A DNA stretch of 64,000 bases, from positions 1,798,001-1,862,000 of the forward strand of contig CBDICG010000002.1 in NCBI GenBank assembly GCA_965277275.1, in the 5' to 3' direction. Origin of the DNA: HLUCCA09 sp965277275 (GTDB taxonomy: Bacteria > Pseudomonadota > Alphaproteobacteria > Rhodobacterales > Rhodobacteraceae). Positions 50,924-59,073 of the stretch are shown one piece after another. The position numbers and the translations under genes are program-made. Within the stretch, counting starts at the first letter, position 1, and each line of letters begins with the position of its first letter. The notes beneath the pieces were generated by a model, which saw nothing but the letters and a program-made list of their open reading frames with translations, ran no database searches and had not been told where the DNA came from.

Positions 50924-51480
50924 CACGAATCCCCCTTCAGGCGCGCATCGACGGCAGCCGTCAGCGCCTTGTCGTCCGCCGGACGCCCCAGCGCCGAAAC
51001 GATGGCGCCAACCGTGTCCTTGGCCACGGCCTCGATGCTTTCGAGCTCGCTGGCGCGGATCTCGGCGAGGCGCGCCTGGCTTTCCTCGGTCTTCTTGCCG
51101 ATCTCCTGATCAGCGCGTTCCGTCGCCGCGTCGACCTCTTTGGAGATCTCGGCGCGCGTCTCGGCCGCGATTTTCTGGGCTTCGGCCTTCGCGTCCGCCA
51201 GGGCCTTCTGGTAGGCCTTCTCGGCTTCGGCGGCCTTCAGCTTCAGCTCCTCGGCAGCGGCAATATCGTTGGTGATCGTGCCGTTGCGCTCCGCGAGAAC
51301 CGACGCGATGCGTGGCAGCGCCACGCGCGTCAGGATCAGGTAGATCGCCCCCAGCGTGATGATCAGCCAGAAGATCTGGTTCGGGAACCAGTCAAAGCAG
51401 AGCTGCGGCATGCCGATGGCGCCGCCATCGGGGCCGACGCATGCGCCGGGTGCCACGTCTCCATGTGTTTCGGTCGCCAT
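50923..51480 (-). CDS. atpF': ATP synthase Fo subunit b'
   Basis: 185 residues. The b' form, characteristic of phototrophs and alphaproteobacteria, forms a heterodimer with b. A membrane helix (FWLIITLGAIYLILTRVAL, about 37-55) is followed by the conserved ALPRIASVLAERNGTITNDI and a long coiled coil. ATG 51480 is followed directly by MATETHGDVAP. Confidence 0.94.
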   Translation of the reverse strand: MATETHGDVAPGACVGPDGGAIGMPQLCFDWFPNQIFWLIITLGAIYLILTRVALPRIASVLAERNGTITNDIAAAEELKLKAAEAEKAYQKALADAKAEAQKIAAETRAEISKEVDAATERADQEIGKKTEESQARLAEIRASELESIEAVAKDTVGAIVSALGRPADDKALTAAVDARLKGDS

Positions 51481-51561
51481 GGCGCCCTCCTTAAGCCCTC
51501 CGAAGATCGCCGGGAGCAGGACAATGCCCGCTCACCGGCTGCAAGGATCGTTCGGGTTGGC

Positions 51562-51798
51562 TTAGACGGCGAACATCAGCAGCAGAGCGACGAGGAACGA
51601 GAAGATCCCCAGGGCTTCTGCAAAGGCGATGCCGATGAAGAGCGTTGCGGTCTGGCCCGCAGCAGCGGACGGGTTGCGCAGGGCGCCGGCGAGGAAGTTG
51701 CCAGCCACGTGGCCCACACCGATAGCAGCCGCGCCGGCACCGATGCCTGCGAGGCCCGCGCCGATGAACTGACCCATTTGTGCGATATCGCCTTCCAT
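51562..51798 (-). CDS. atpE: ATP synthase Fo subunit c
   Basis: 78 residues, two membrane helices. The first carries the glycine pattern GAGLAGIGAGAAAIGVGH (13-30), the polar loop is RNP (41-43) and the proton-carrying Glu61 lies in AFAEALGIF. No Na+-site residues are evident, so H+ is the likely ion. ATG 51798 has AGGAG upstream. Confidence 0.97.
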   Translation of the reverse strand: MEGDIAQMGQFIGAGLAGIGAGAAAIGVGHVAGNFLAGALRNPSAAAGQTATLFIGIAFAEALGIFSFLVALLLMFAV

Positions 51799-51868
51799 GA
51801 TCTTTCTCCTTGCGATTGGAAGTTCGGAATTGTCGGGGCGGCGCGCAAAGCTCGCGCGCCACGAAACC

Positions 51869-52615
51869 TCAGTGGTGCGGATGCAGCGCGTCGCGCAGAT
51901 ACACGCAGGTGAGAATGGTAAAGACGTAGGCCTGGATGCAGGCCACGAGCAACTCCAGCCCGTAGATCGCGACCATCCCCCCGATGGCGAGCGGCGCGAC
52001 GGCCCCGATGGCCGCAAAGCCCGCGAACACCTTCATCACCGCGTGTCCGGCCATGATGGCGCCGGCAAGACGCACGGAATGGCTGACGGGGCGGACGAAG
52101 TAAGAGATCAACTCGATCACCGCGAGCACAGGGCGCAGCGCGAGCGGTGCGCTCTCGACCCAGAAGAGCGACAGGAAACCCTTGCCGTTCTTCACGAACC
52201 CGATGGTGGTGACGGTGATGAACACCGCAAGCGCCATGACGGCGGTTACGGCGATGTGCGACGTCGTCGTGAACGCAGTGGGCACGAGACCCAACAGGTT
52301 CGCAAATAGGATGAACAGGAAAAGCGTCATGATGTAGGGGAAGTACTTCAGCCCGTCCCGCCCCACGACATCCTCGACCATCTTGTGAACGAACCCGTAG
52401 GTCAGCTCCGCAACGGATTGTGCGCGCGTCGGAATGATCGCCCGGCCCCGCGTGCCCAGCACCAGCAGTGCCGCAACGCAGGCCACCGCGAGCGCCATCC
52501 ACAGCGTTGCGTTGGTCGGGGTATACCAGTGCACCACGTCGCCGCCAAAGAGCGGCTTCACAATGAACTGGTCCATCGGATGGATCGAAAGCCCGCCGGA
52601 TGCCTCGTCTGCCAC
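51869..52615 (-). CDS. atpB: ATP synthase Fo subunit a
   Basis: 248 residues, five to six membrane helices. The essential Arg182 is in HSVRLAGAIMAGH, opposite Glu61 of subunit c. FANLLGLVPTAF and LELLVACIQAYVFTILTCVY are family signatures. The start is GTG 52615, with GAGGGG upstream and three bases after the atpI stop. Confidence 0.96.
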   Translation of the reverse strand: MADEASGGLSIHPMDQFIVKPLFGGDVVHWYTPTNATLWMALAVACVAALLVLGTRGRAIIPTRAQSVAELTYGFVHKMVEDVVGRDGLKYFPYIMTLFLFILFANLLGLVPTAFTTTSHIAVTAVMALAVFITVTTIGFVKNGKGFLSLFWVESAPLALRPVLAVIELISYFVRPVSHSVRLAGAIMAGHAVMKVFAGFAAIGAVAPLAIGGMVAIYGLELLVACIQAYVFTILTCVYLRDALHPHH

Positions 52616-52618
52616 GTG

Positions 52619-52966
52619 TCAGCCCCTCTTGTCGCCGGCCTCGTCCGAGGCCCCGTCGTCTTGCGCGCCAGGCGCGCGCTTTGTCACTTCCGCGGCGGTG
52701 CGCATCATCACGCGAATACCCGCCGCCAGTCCGAACCCGATGAAGACCACCATCATGATCGGCGCGGTTCCCAAGAGGGTATCCAGCCCCAACCCGATCA
52801 GCAGCCCGATCCCCAGACCGGCCACCAGCTCCGTCACCATCCGCCACGCCAGATTGGCCTGGGAATAGTGCTCCTCCGTATGAGCGCGCCCAGTCTCCTC
52901 GCCCTTCGCTGCGGCGATCTTCGCCGCCAGCGCGCGCAGCCGTTCGCTCTCGCTCTCTTCCGACAT
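52619..52966 (-). CDS. atpI: ATP synthase-associated protein AtpI
   Basis: 115 residues. Two membrane helices (ELVAGLGIGLLIGLGLDTLL and MMVVFIGFGLAAGIRVMM) follow a charged N-terminus. AtpI assists assembly of the c-ring. It leads the Fo operon atpI-atpB-atpE-atpF'-atpF, the usual layout in Rhodobacterales, where F1 genes are elsewhere. The promoter should lie within 52967-53100. Confidence 0.88.
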   Translation of the reverse strand: MSEESESERLRALAAKIAAAKGEETGRAHTEEHYSQANLAWRMVTELVAGLGIGLLIGLGLDTLLGTAPIMMVVFIGFGLAAGIRVMMRTAAEVTKRAPGAQDDGASDEAGDKRG

Positions 52967-53177
52967 GAGGACCCCTCGTTCGGACGGCGCCAGTGCTAGG
53001 CCGTGGGCCCTGCAGAGTCAATCACCCCACTCACCGCGCAAGCGTCTGATCCAAAACCACAATCCCAACAACTCCAAACCACCGCACCCGCAAATGCTGC
53101 AAAAGCATATTCAACCGCAGAGTTGACCGTCCCGCCACCCGCTGGCATCACCCCCCAAGGGGATCACGCCCGCCACC

Positions 53178-53201
53178 CCCCTTCATCTTGGCCCAAATAC
53201 C
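53178..53201 (-). repeat. Intergenic repeat, copy 2 (24 bases)
   Basis: Read on the minus strand it starts GGTATTTGGGCCAAG and ends ATGAAGGGG, matching the copy at 26655-26678 at 22 of 24 positions. It lies in the 288-base gap between atpI and the ArsR gene, which holds no other feature I can support. Confidence 0.75.
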
Positions 53202-53254
53202 TCCGCCGGAGGCGCCCGAAGCCACCGCCCCACGCACCGATTGGGCCCGACGCA

Positions 53255-53602
53255 ATGATCCCCGACCTCGATACCACCTTCGCCGCCCTCGCCGACCCCA
53301 CACGCCGGGAGATCCTGCGCATGCTCCTGGAGGATGACATGGCCGTGACCGATGTCGCCGAACCTTTCGACATCTCGCTGGCCGCGATCTCGAAACACCT
53401 CGTCGTCCTTGCCCGCGCCGGGCTCATCAGCCAGGAAAAGCGCGGCCGCGTGACGTGGTGCAAGCTGGAGCCGGACGCCCTGCGCGGCGCCAGCGTCTGG
53501 ATGCAGGGCTTCGGCCAGTTCGAGCCGGTTGAGCTCGACGCCTTCGAACGGTTCCTCGCTGCGGGCGATCTCCTGCCCGAAAGCGACGCTCCCGACACCT
53601 GA
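53255..53602 (+). CDS. ArsR-family transcriptional regulator
   Basis: 115 residues from ATG 53255. The winged helix-turn-helix covers most of the protein: ALADPTRREILRMLLEDDMA (10-29), the recognition helix region FDISLAAISKHLVVLARAG, and the wing ISQEKRGRVTWCKLEP. The metal-binding Cys motif of ArsR/SmtB (CVC) is absent, so it may sense something other than metal. The target is not evident. Confidence 0.9.
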   Translation: MIPDLDTTFAALADPTRREILRMLLEDDMAVTDVAEPFDISLAAISKHLVVLARAGLISQEKRGRVTWCKLEPDALRGASVWMQGFGQFEPVELDAFERFLAAGDLLPESDAPDT

Positions 53603-53634
53603 TCGCCGGGAGCGTCAGCGGCGCGAGCCGCCAG

Positions 53635-54528
53635 CTAGTCTACCGTTTCCCAGAGCTTGGCCTGTTCCTTGAGGAACCGTACGAGCGTCTGCACCTTGGC
53701 GGTGCGGTGTAGGTCGACATGCGTCACGAGCCAGACCGGCACGCACCATTCCGGCAAGGGCTCCATCATCCGCACCGTGTCGGGGTTCTCATCGCCCATC
53801 CAAACGGGCGCAAAGCCGATCCCGGCACCCGCTTCCACCGCGTCGACGACAGTTCTGTCCCGCGAGGCGCGATAGCGGATCAGATGCTCGGGGACATTTG
53901 TATGGAGCCAGCGGTAAAAAGGCGCCCGTGCCGCCGCCTGGTCCGCCCGGATCGAGACGAAGCGGTGTCCCTCCCACATCCCGGGGGTCAGCTCCCCGTA
54001 CTTGGCGACGTAATCCCTGGTGGCGTAGAGCCCGAGCTGCATCGTGAAGAACGGCTGCACGATGTTGTCCGGCTCTTCGGGCCGGCTGCCCACGCGCACG
54101 GCGACATGCGCCTCCCCGTATTCGAGGCGGTAGATCTTCTCGTCCGACAGCAGCCGCACGGACACCTCCGGATGGTCCTCCATGAACGCCACGAGGGGCG
54201 GCGCGATGCGCGGGCTGAGGATCGGCAACGAGGTCACGACGAGGTCGCCGGTGACACCCGCGCCCTGACCCCGAATCCGCCCGACCAGTTGAGTGAACTG
54301 GTCTTCGGTCGTCGCTGCGACGCGCAGGAGATCCTGGCCGGCCTCTGTCGCGGTGTAGCCGCGGGCATGGCGCTGAAAGAGTTTCGTGCCCAGCCGCTGT
54401 TCCAGCGCGTCGACATGGCGGATCACCGTGGCATGGTGGACGCCCAGCGCCTCCGCCGCACCTGACACCGTGCCCAGGCGCGCCACGTGAAAAGCAGTGC
54501 GAATCTCATCCCAAGTGTCGACGGCCAT
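53635..54528 (-). CDS. LysR-family regulator, probable regulator of azoR
   Basis: 297 residues from ATG 54528, preceded by GGAGGG. The N-terminal HTH reads TAFHVARLGTVSGAAEALGV then HHATVIRHVDALEQRLGTKL, close to the LysR signature. The remainder is the periplasmic-binding-like effector domain (about 90-295). It is divergent from the azoreductase gene, with an inverted repeat in the 143-base intergenic region, the standard arrangement for a LysR regulator of its neighbour. The effector may be a quinone or azo compound (inference). Confidence 0.9.
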   Translation of the reverse strand: MAVDTWDEIRTAFHVARLGTVSGAAEALGVHHATVIRHVDALEQRLGTKLFQRHARGYTATEAGQDLLRVAATTEDQFTQLVGRIRGQGAGVTGDLVVTSLPILSPRIAPPLVAFMEDHPEVSVRLLSDEKIYRLEYGEAHVAVRVGSRPEEPDNIVQPFFTMQLGLYATRDYVAKYGELTPGMWEGHRFVSIRADQAAARAPFYRWLHTNVPEHLIRYRASRDRTVVDAVEAGAGIGFAPVWMGDENPDTVRMMEPLPEWCVPVWLVTHVDLHRTAKVQTLVRFLKEQAKLWETVD

Positions 54529-54562
54529 TGGCGCCCTCCGTTGTGTCGCCAAAAGCTTTATG

Positions 54563-54578
54563 TGTGCGATGGCGCACA
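54563..54578. promoter_or_regulatory. Inverted repeat between lysR and azoR, candidate operator
   Basis: TGTGCG and CGCACA are perfect arms around a four-base spacer, 35 bases from the lysR start. The length (16 bp) fits a LysR-type site, though the strict T-N11-A spacing is not met. Confidence 0.5.
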
Positions 54579-54671
54579 GGCAAGCTCTATCTTGGTTCTA
54601 TTGCGCTTTTCTGCCGTAACTTCATTTTGAAGCCAGACACGCAAACACACCCATTCTTCCGGAGACCTACC

Positions 54672-55256
54672 ATGACCAAATCCGTCCTGCGCATTGATGC
54701 GTCCGCCCGCCGCGAAGGCTCCGTTTCCCGTGAACTGGCCGACCGGATCATCGCCCGCCTCGCGCCGGAGAACATCGTCACCCGGGATCTCGCCGACACG
54801 CCCGTTCCGCAGATCGACGAAGCGTGGATCGGCGCGAACTTCACCCCCGCAGACGACCGCTCCGCCGCGCAGAAGGACACGCTCGCCCTGTCGGATGCAC
54901 TGGTGGCCGAGGTGCAGGCCGCCGACACGCTGGTGATTGGCCTTCCGATCTACAACTTCGGCGTTCCCGCCGCCCTCAAGGCCTGGATCGACCAGATCGC
55001 CCGCGCCGGGGTCACCTTCCGCTACACGCCCGATGGCCCCGTGGGCCTTCTGGACGGCAAACGCGCGATCATTGCCGTCGCCTCCGGCGGCACAAAAGCC
55101 GGCTCCGAGATCGACTTCGCGACCGGCTTCATTCGCCACATCATGGGCTTCATCGGCATCACCGAGGTCGAGTTCGTCACCGCAGACGCGCTGATGGCCG
55201 ACAGAGATGCGGCCCGCGCAACGGCCTCCGCTCAAATCGAGCGCCTCGCCGCCTGA
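54672..55256 (+). CDS. azoR: FMN-dependent NADH-azoreductase
   Basis: 194 residues from ATG 54672. Flavodoxin-like fold: the FMN phosphate loop is RIDASARREGSVSREL (7-22), the isoalloxazine loop is GLPIYNFGVPAALKAWIDQ (about 93-111), and VASGGTKAGSEIDFA matches the AzoR family. It reduces quinones and azo compounds by two-electron transfer and protects against quinone stress. Divergent from the LysR gene. Confidence 0.93.
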   Translation: MTKSVLRIDASARREGSVSRELADRIIARLAPENIVTRDLADTPVPQIDEAWIGANFTPADDRSAAQKDTLALSDALVAEVQAADTLVIGLPIYNFGVPAALKAWIDQIARAGVTFRYTPDGPVGLLDGKRAIIAVASGGTKAGSEIDFATGFIRHIMGFIGITEVEFVTADALMADRDAARATASAQIERLAA

Positions 55257-55328
55257 GCCTTGCCCCGACACGCTGGCCTCCGCATACCTGCGGGGGCCAC
55301 ACACCGTGGCGACACCGGGACGCGCGCC

Positions 55329-55763
55329 ATGCACATTCGCCTGACCATTGCCACGCTCGCAGTATCTGCGACGGCCACGTTCGCCCACGTCGGCGTCAAG
55401 AACGACGCGGTGATGGAGCGGATGGATAACATGAAAGACAGCGCCGCCGCCCTGGAGGTGCTGGGCAAGATGGACAAGAGCCAGATGCCGTTTGATGCGG
55501 ACAGGGCCGCAGAGGCGAAAGCGTCGCTCGCCAAACTCTCGGCAGACGTGCCGTCGCTGTTTGAAGCGCCCGAGACCGACCCGCTTTCGGAAGCCCTCCC
55601 CACCATCTGGGAGGAATGGGATGCCTTCGTCGCCAAGTCGGTGGCAGCGGAGCGCGCCATAGCGGGGCTCGACGTGTCGAGCCAAGAAACGTTGGGCTCC
55701 GGGCTCCGAACGGTCGCGCAAGCTTGCTCGGCGTGTCACGAAGACTACCGGGTCAAGAAGTAG
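55329..55763 (+). CDS. Cytochrome c' / c-556 type protein
   Basis: 144 residues with a signal peptide (IRLTIATLAVSATATFA). The single heme motif CSACHEDYRVKK sits at the extreme C-terminus, the hallmark of the four-helix class II cytochromes c (c', c-556). Met29 or Met32 in AVMERMDNMK is a possible second iron ligand. It works in the periplasm as electron carrier or gas-binding protein. It follows azoR after 72 bases. Confidence 0.9.
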   Translation: MHIRLTIATLAVSATATFAHVGVKNDAVMERMDNMKDSAAALEVLGKMDKSQMPFDADRAAEAKASLAKLSADVPSLFEAPETDPLSEALPTIWEEWDAFVAKSVAAERAIAGLDVSSQETLGSGLRTVAQACSACHEDYRVKK

Positions 55764-55836
55764 ACAGCCCGAAACGAGCCGAAAGCGGCTCAATACTTGA
55801 CAGAATCTCGCGACCGGTCTAACGCCCGCATCAATT

Positions 55837-55914
55837 CCGGAAGTCCCACGCTTCCGGTCCCGCCACGAGGGCGGGATCGCCCCCCACCAGCGCGTTGCGC
55901 CCGTGGGGGCGTTT
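55837..55914 (+). terminator. Three tandem hairpins upstream of ffh; the last is terminator-like
   Basis: Hairpin 1: CCGGAAG/CTTCCGG (55837-55857). Hairpin 2: TCCCGCC/GGCGGGA (55858-55876). Hairpin 3: CGCCCCC/GGGGGCG with an added AC/GT pair across a one-base bulge and an inner GCGC/GCGC stem (55878-55911), followed by TTT. They fill the gap between the cytochrome gene and ffh. They may end the upstream transcript, or form a structured ffh leader or small RNA. Confidence 0.6.
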
Positions 55915-55971
55915 GCGGTTTGTCACACGCCTCCCCACTTGAGGCCGGTGTTAACGAAAGAAGGACGACAC

Positions 55972-57486
55972 ATGTTCGAGAATCTGTCCGAACGGCTGTC
56001 CGGCGTCTTTGACCGGCTCACGAAGCAAGGCGCGCTCAACGACGACGACGTAAAGACCGCCTTGCGCGAAGTACGCGTCGCCCTGCTGGAAGCGGACGTC
56101 TCGCTGCCCGTCGCGCGCGATTTCATCAAGGCAGTGCAGGAGAAGGCGACCGGGCAGGCGGTGACGAAGTCTGTCACGCCGGGCCAGCAGGTCGTGAAGA
56201 TCGTGCATGACGAGCTGGTGCATTTCCTCGCCGGGGAAGACGGCGAGATCGGCACGCTCAAGATCGACAGCCCGCCCGCGCCGATCCTGATGGTCGGCCT
56301 GCAGGGCTCTGGTAAAACGACGACAACAGCCAAGCTCGCCAAGCGCCTCGCTGAGAAAGAGGGCAAGCGCGTGCTGATGGCGTCGCTCGACACCAATCGA
56401 CCCGCTGCCATGGAACAGCTCGCGATCCTCGGCACGCAGATCGGGATCGACACGCTGCCGATCGTGAAGGGCGAGAGCCCAGTTCAGATCGCCAAGCGCG
56501 CCAAGCAGCAGGCGACGCTCGCGGGCTATGACGTCTATATGCTCGACACCGCCGGGCGCCTCCATATCGACGCGGAGCTGATCGCGCAGGCCGCCGAGGT
56601 TCGCGACATTGCCAACCCGCGCGAGACCCTGCTGGTGGTCGACGGGCTAACGGGTCAGGACGCGGTGAACGTCGCGACCGAATTCGACGACAAGATCGGC
56701 GTTTCCGGCGTTGTCCTGACGCGGATGGACGGCGACGGCCGCGGCGGTGCGGCGCTCTCGATGCGCGCCGTCACGGGCAAGCCGATCAAGTTCGTGGGCC
56801 TCGGCGAGAAGATGGACGCGCTGGAGGAGTTCCACCCAGAGCGCGTCGCGGGCCGGATCCTTGGCATGGGCGATATCGTGTCGCTCGTGGAAAAGGCGCA
56901 GGAAACCATCGAGGCCGAGCAGGCCGAAAAGATGATGAAGCGCTTCCAGAAGGGTCAGTTCAACATGAACGACCTGAAGATGCAGCTTTCCCAGATGATG
57001 CAGATGGGCGGCATGGAAGGCGTGATGGGGATGCTGCCGGGAGCCAAGAAGATGTCCGGCCAGATGGCCGAAGCGGGCATCGACGACAGGATGCTCAAGC
57101 GCCAGGTCGCCCTTATCGATTCCATGACCAAGAAGGAGCGCGCGAACCCGCAGATCCTTCAGGCCAGCCGCAAGAAGCGGATCGCCAAGGGCGCAGGACT
57201 TGAGGTGCAGGAGCTCAACCGGCTGCTGAAACAGCATCGCCAGATGTCCGACATGATGAAGAAGATGGGCAAGAAGGGCCTCCTGAAGCAGATGATGGGC
57301 GGCATGTTCGGCAAGGGCGGCGGCGCACCGGCCGAGGGCGATATGGCCGCGCTGGAAGCCGCGGCAAAAGCACAGGCCGCAAAGCTGCCCAAGGGCATGG
57401 GCGGCCTCGGCGGCGGGATGCCCGGAATGCCTGGCGGCGGCATGCAGCTGCCCCCCGGCCTCGCCGGTTTCGGCAAGAAGAAGTGA
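55972..57486 (+). CDS. ffh: Signal recognition particle protein
   Basis: 504 residues from ATG 55972. The N domain (1-~90) is followed by the GTPase domain with P-loop GLQGSGKTTTT (109-119), DTNRPAAMEQL, the G3 motif DTAGRLHID and TRMDGDGRGGAALS. The methionine-rich M domain (about 330-450; MMKRFQKGQFNMNDLKMQL) binds 4.5S RNA and signal peptides. A Gly/Met/Pro-rich tail (about 435-504) is longer than in E. coli. It heads the operon running to rpmE. Confidence 0.96.
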   Translation: MFENLSERLSGVFDRLTKQGALNDDDVKTALREVRVALLEADVSLPVARDFIKAVQEKATGQAVTKSVTPGQQVVKIVHDELVHFLAGEDGEIGTLKIDSPPAPILMVGLQGSGKTTTTAKLAKRLAEKEGKRVLMASLDTNRPAAMEQLAILGTQIGIDTLPIVKGESPVQIAKRAKQQATLAGYDVYMLDTAGRLHIDAELIAQAAEVRDIANPRETLLVVDGLTGQDAVNVATEFDDKIGVSGVVLTRMDGDGRGGAALSMRAVTGKPIKFVGLGEKMDALEEFHPERVAGRILGMGDIVSLVEKAQETIEAEQAEKMMKRFQKGQFNMNDLKMQLSQMMQMGGMEGVMGMLPGAKKMSGQMAEAGIDDRMLKRQVALIDSMTKKERANPQILQASRKKRIAKGAGLEVQELNRLLKQHRQMSDMMKKMGKKGLLKQMMGGMFGKGGGAPAEGDMAALEAAAKAQAAKLPKGMGGLGGGMPGMPGGGMQLPPGLAGFGKKK

Positions 57487-57494
57487 GCCGGTAC

Positions 57495-57989
57495 ATGAGC
57501 TTCTTATCCGAAACAGGCCGCCTGTTGCTGCGCCCGCTCACACCGGGGGATCGGACCGCGTTCCGGCCCTACTCGCTGTCAGAGTGTGCGCACCTATCGA
57601 TAGGCACTGACACGGCCGCGTGGCGTGGGTTCGCGCACCTGCTCGGTCATCTCGCCTTGCGCGACTTTGCACCGCTCGCCATCGTGCTGCGCGAAGCGCC
57701 GCTCCGCGCGGTAGGCATGGCTGGCCCCCATTATCCAATCGGCTGGCCCGAGCCGGAGATCGGGTCGCAGCTCTGGGACGGAGCGCGGGAGGGCAAGCGG
57801 CTTGCCAGCGAGGCCGTTGTTGCAAGCCGTCAGTGGTGCGCAGTGACCTACGGCTGGACGCATATGGTATCCTACATCAAGCCGGAGATCACACGCTCGG
57901 AGGAGCTGGCACACCGACTCCGCTGCGCGCTCGACGAAACAGCAACGCGGCGCCCCGATGGCGCACCTGTCTGGCGTCACCCTGTGTGA
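57495..57989 (+). CDS. GNAT acetyltransferase paralogue 1 (acetyl-CoA loop degenerate)
   Basis: 164 residues, RimJ/RimL-like (TGRLLLRPLTPGDRTAF at the start, GWPEPEIGSQLW in the middle). Where the family has R/Q-x-x-G-x-G/A the sequence is AREGKRLASEAV, so the second glycine is lost. It may be inactive or act as a partner subunit. GTG 57483, overlapping the ffh stop, is an alternative start. First of five tandem GNAT genes; its stop overlaps the next ATG (TGATG). Confidence 0.75.
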   Translation: MSFLSETGRLLLRPLTPGDRTAFRPYSLSECAHLSIGTDTAAWRGFAHLLGHLALRDFAPLAIVLREAPLRAVGMAGPHYPIGWPEPEIGSQLWDGAREGKRLASEAVVASRQWCAVTYGWTHMVSYIKPEITRSEELAHRLRCALDETATRRPDGAPVWRHPV

Positions 57990-58555
57990 TGGGCGAGATG
58001 CGCTGCCTCCAGCCGCCCACGGGCAAGGCCGCCGCTGCGGCACGGGTGCATTCCGCGCCCGTTCCTGTGCTAGAGACGGAGCGGCTGGTGCTGCGCGCGC
58101 CACGGATCGACGATCTGCCGCTCTGGACACAGATCTGGACGAACCCGGAAGCCGCGCACCCGGCCACCGAAGAGGGCGCGTACGATAATTTCTGCACCTA
58201 TGTCGCCGGCTGGATGCTCCATGGTCACGGGCTGTGGTCCGTCGAGCAGAAGGCAGACGGAACGCTTGCCGGCTTCGTGATGCTCGGCCTCGAATGGGCC
58301 GATGAAGCACCCGAGCTCGGGTGGGCGCTTTCGCCCGAGCACCGCGGCAAGGGTTATGCCGTCGAGGCGGCGTCTGCCGCCCAATCCCACGCGATCGCGC
58401 TCTTCGGGCCGGGTGTCGTGGTTTCCTACATCGCCGAGGCCAACGTGGGCTCGATCAAGGTTGCGGAGCGGCTCGGCGCCACACGTATTGAGAATTTCGA
58501 CGAAACAACCCGGGTCTACAGCCACCGGGTTTCGCAGAAGGATAAGCCACAATGA
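57989..58555 (+). CDS. GNAT acetyltransferase paralogue 2 (intact loop)
   Basis: 188 residues. RimJ/RimL-like start ETERLVLRAPRIDDLPLW, the strand AGFVMLGLEW, and an intact acetyl-CoA loop in LSPEHRGKGYAVEAASAA. VAERLGATRIENF is the usual C-terminal signature. Best candidate in the array for an active N-acetyltransferase, possibly on a ribosomal or SRP-related protein given the operon. Confidence 0.88.
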   Translation: MGEMRCLQPPTGKAAAAARVHSAPVPVLETERLVLRAPRIDDLPLWTQIWTNPEAAHPATEEGAYDNFCTYVAGWMLHGHGLWSVEQKADGTLAGFVMLGLEWADEAPELGWALSPEHRGKGYAVEAASAAQSHAIALFGPGVVVSYIAEANVGSIKVAERLGATRIENFDETTRVYSHRVSQKDKPQ

Positions 58556-59073
58556 AATTTACCACGCTTGAGACCGGCGGGCTGTTTCTGCGCCCGCCCA
58601 GCGCGCGCGACCTCGATTGCGCGATGCAGCGCCTCAACACGCGCGATTGCTTTGCCACGGCACCCCTGACCGGCGCAGGCGCCTGGCGGCAGATGCCGAC
58701 GATGCTGACGCACTGGCAATTGCAGGGCCACGGCCTCTTTGCCGCGGTTCCCTATGGCACCGACGTTCCGATGGGCCTTGTCGGCCCGTGGCAGCCCTTC
58801 GGCTGGCCCGAGCCCGAGATCGGCTGGCTTGTCTGGCGCCGCGCGGATGACGCGGTGGATCTGACGGCAGAGGCCGTTGCCGCCGTCGTTGCCCATGCAA
58901 CGGGCGTTATCGGATGGCGTGAGGCCGCGAGCTTCGTCTGCCCGTCCGACGCGCGCTCGCTCGCCGTCGCAGACCTGACCGGCGCGCTGGCCGATCCCTT
59001 CGCCGACCGTGCGGGCGCAATCGCCTGCCGCCACCCCTTCACGCCCAACCGGCCCCTCTATCGCGCTGCCTGA
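58552..59073 (+). CDS. GNAT acetyltransferase paralogue 3 (acetyl-CoA loop lost)
   Basis: 173 residues. It keeps the family frame (ETGGLFLRPPSARDLDCAM, GWPEPEIGWLVWRR), but the loop region reads ADDAVDLTAEAVAAV, with no GxG or GxA. It is probably not a functional acetyltransferase by itself. It overlaps paralogue 2 by four bases and paralogue 4 by one. Confidence 0.75.
   Translation: MKFTTLETGGLFLRPPSARDLDCAMQRLNTRDCFATAPLTGAGAWRQMPTMLTHWQLQGHGLFAAVPYGTDVPMGLVGPWQPFGWPEPEIGWLVWRRADDAVDLTAEAVAAVVAHATGVIGWREAASFVCPSDARSLAVADLTGALADPFADRAGAIACRHPFTPNRPLYRAA

Noticed and set aside
53003..53254. N-terminal extension of the ArsR protein by 84 residues
   Set aside because: The upstream in-frame sequence contains the intergenic repeat and is Pro/Thr-rich; ATG 53255 gives the usual length and N-terminus of the family.
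55764..55971. 4.5S RNA (ffs) gene next to ffh
   Set aside because: The hairpins here lack the conserved SRP RNA tetraloop and internal-loop sequences; they are better explained as terminator or leader.
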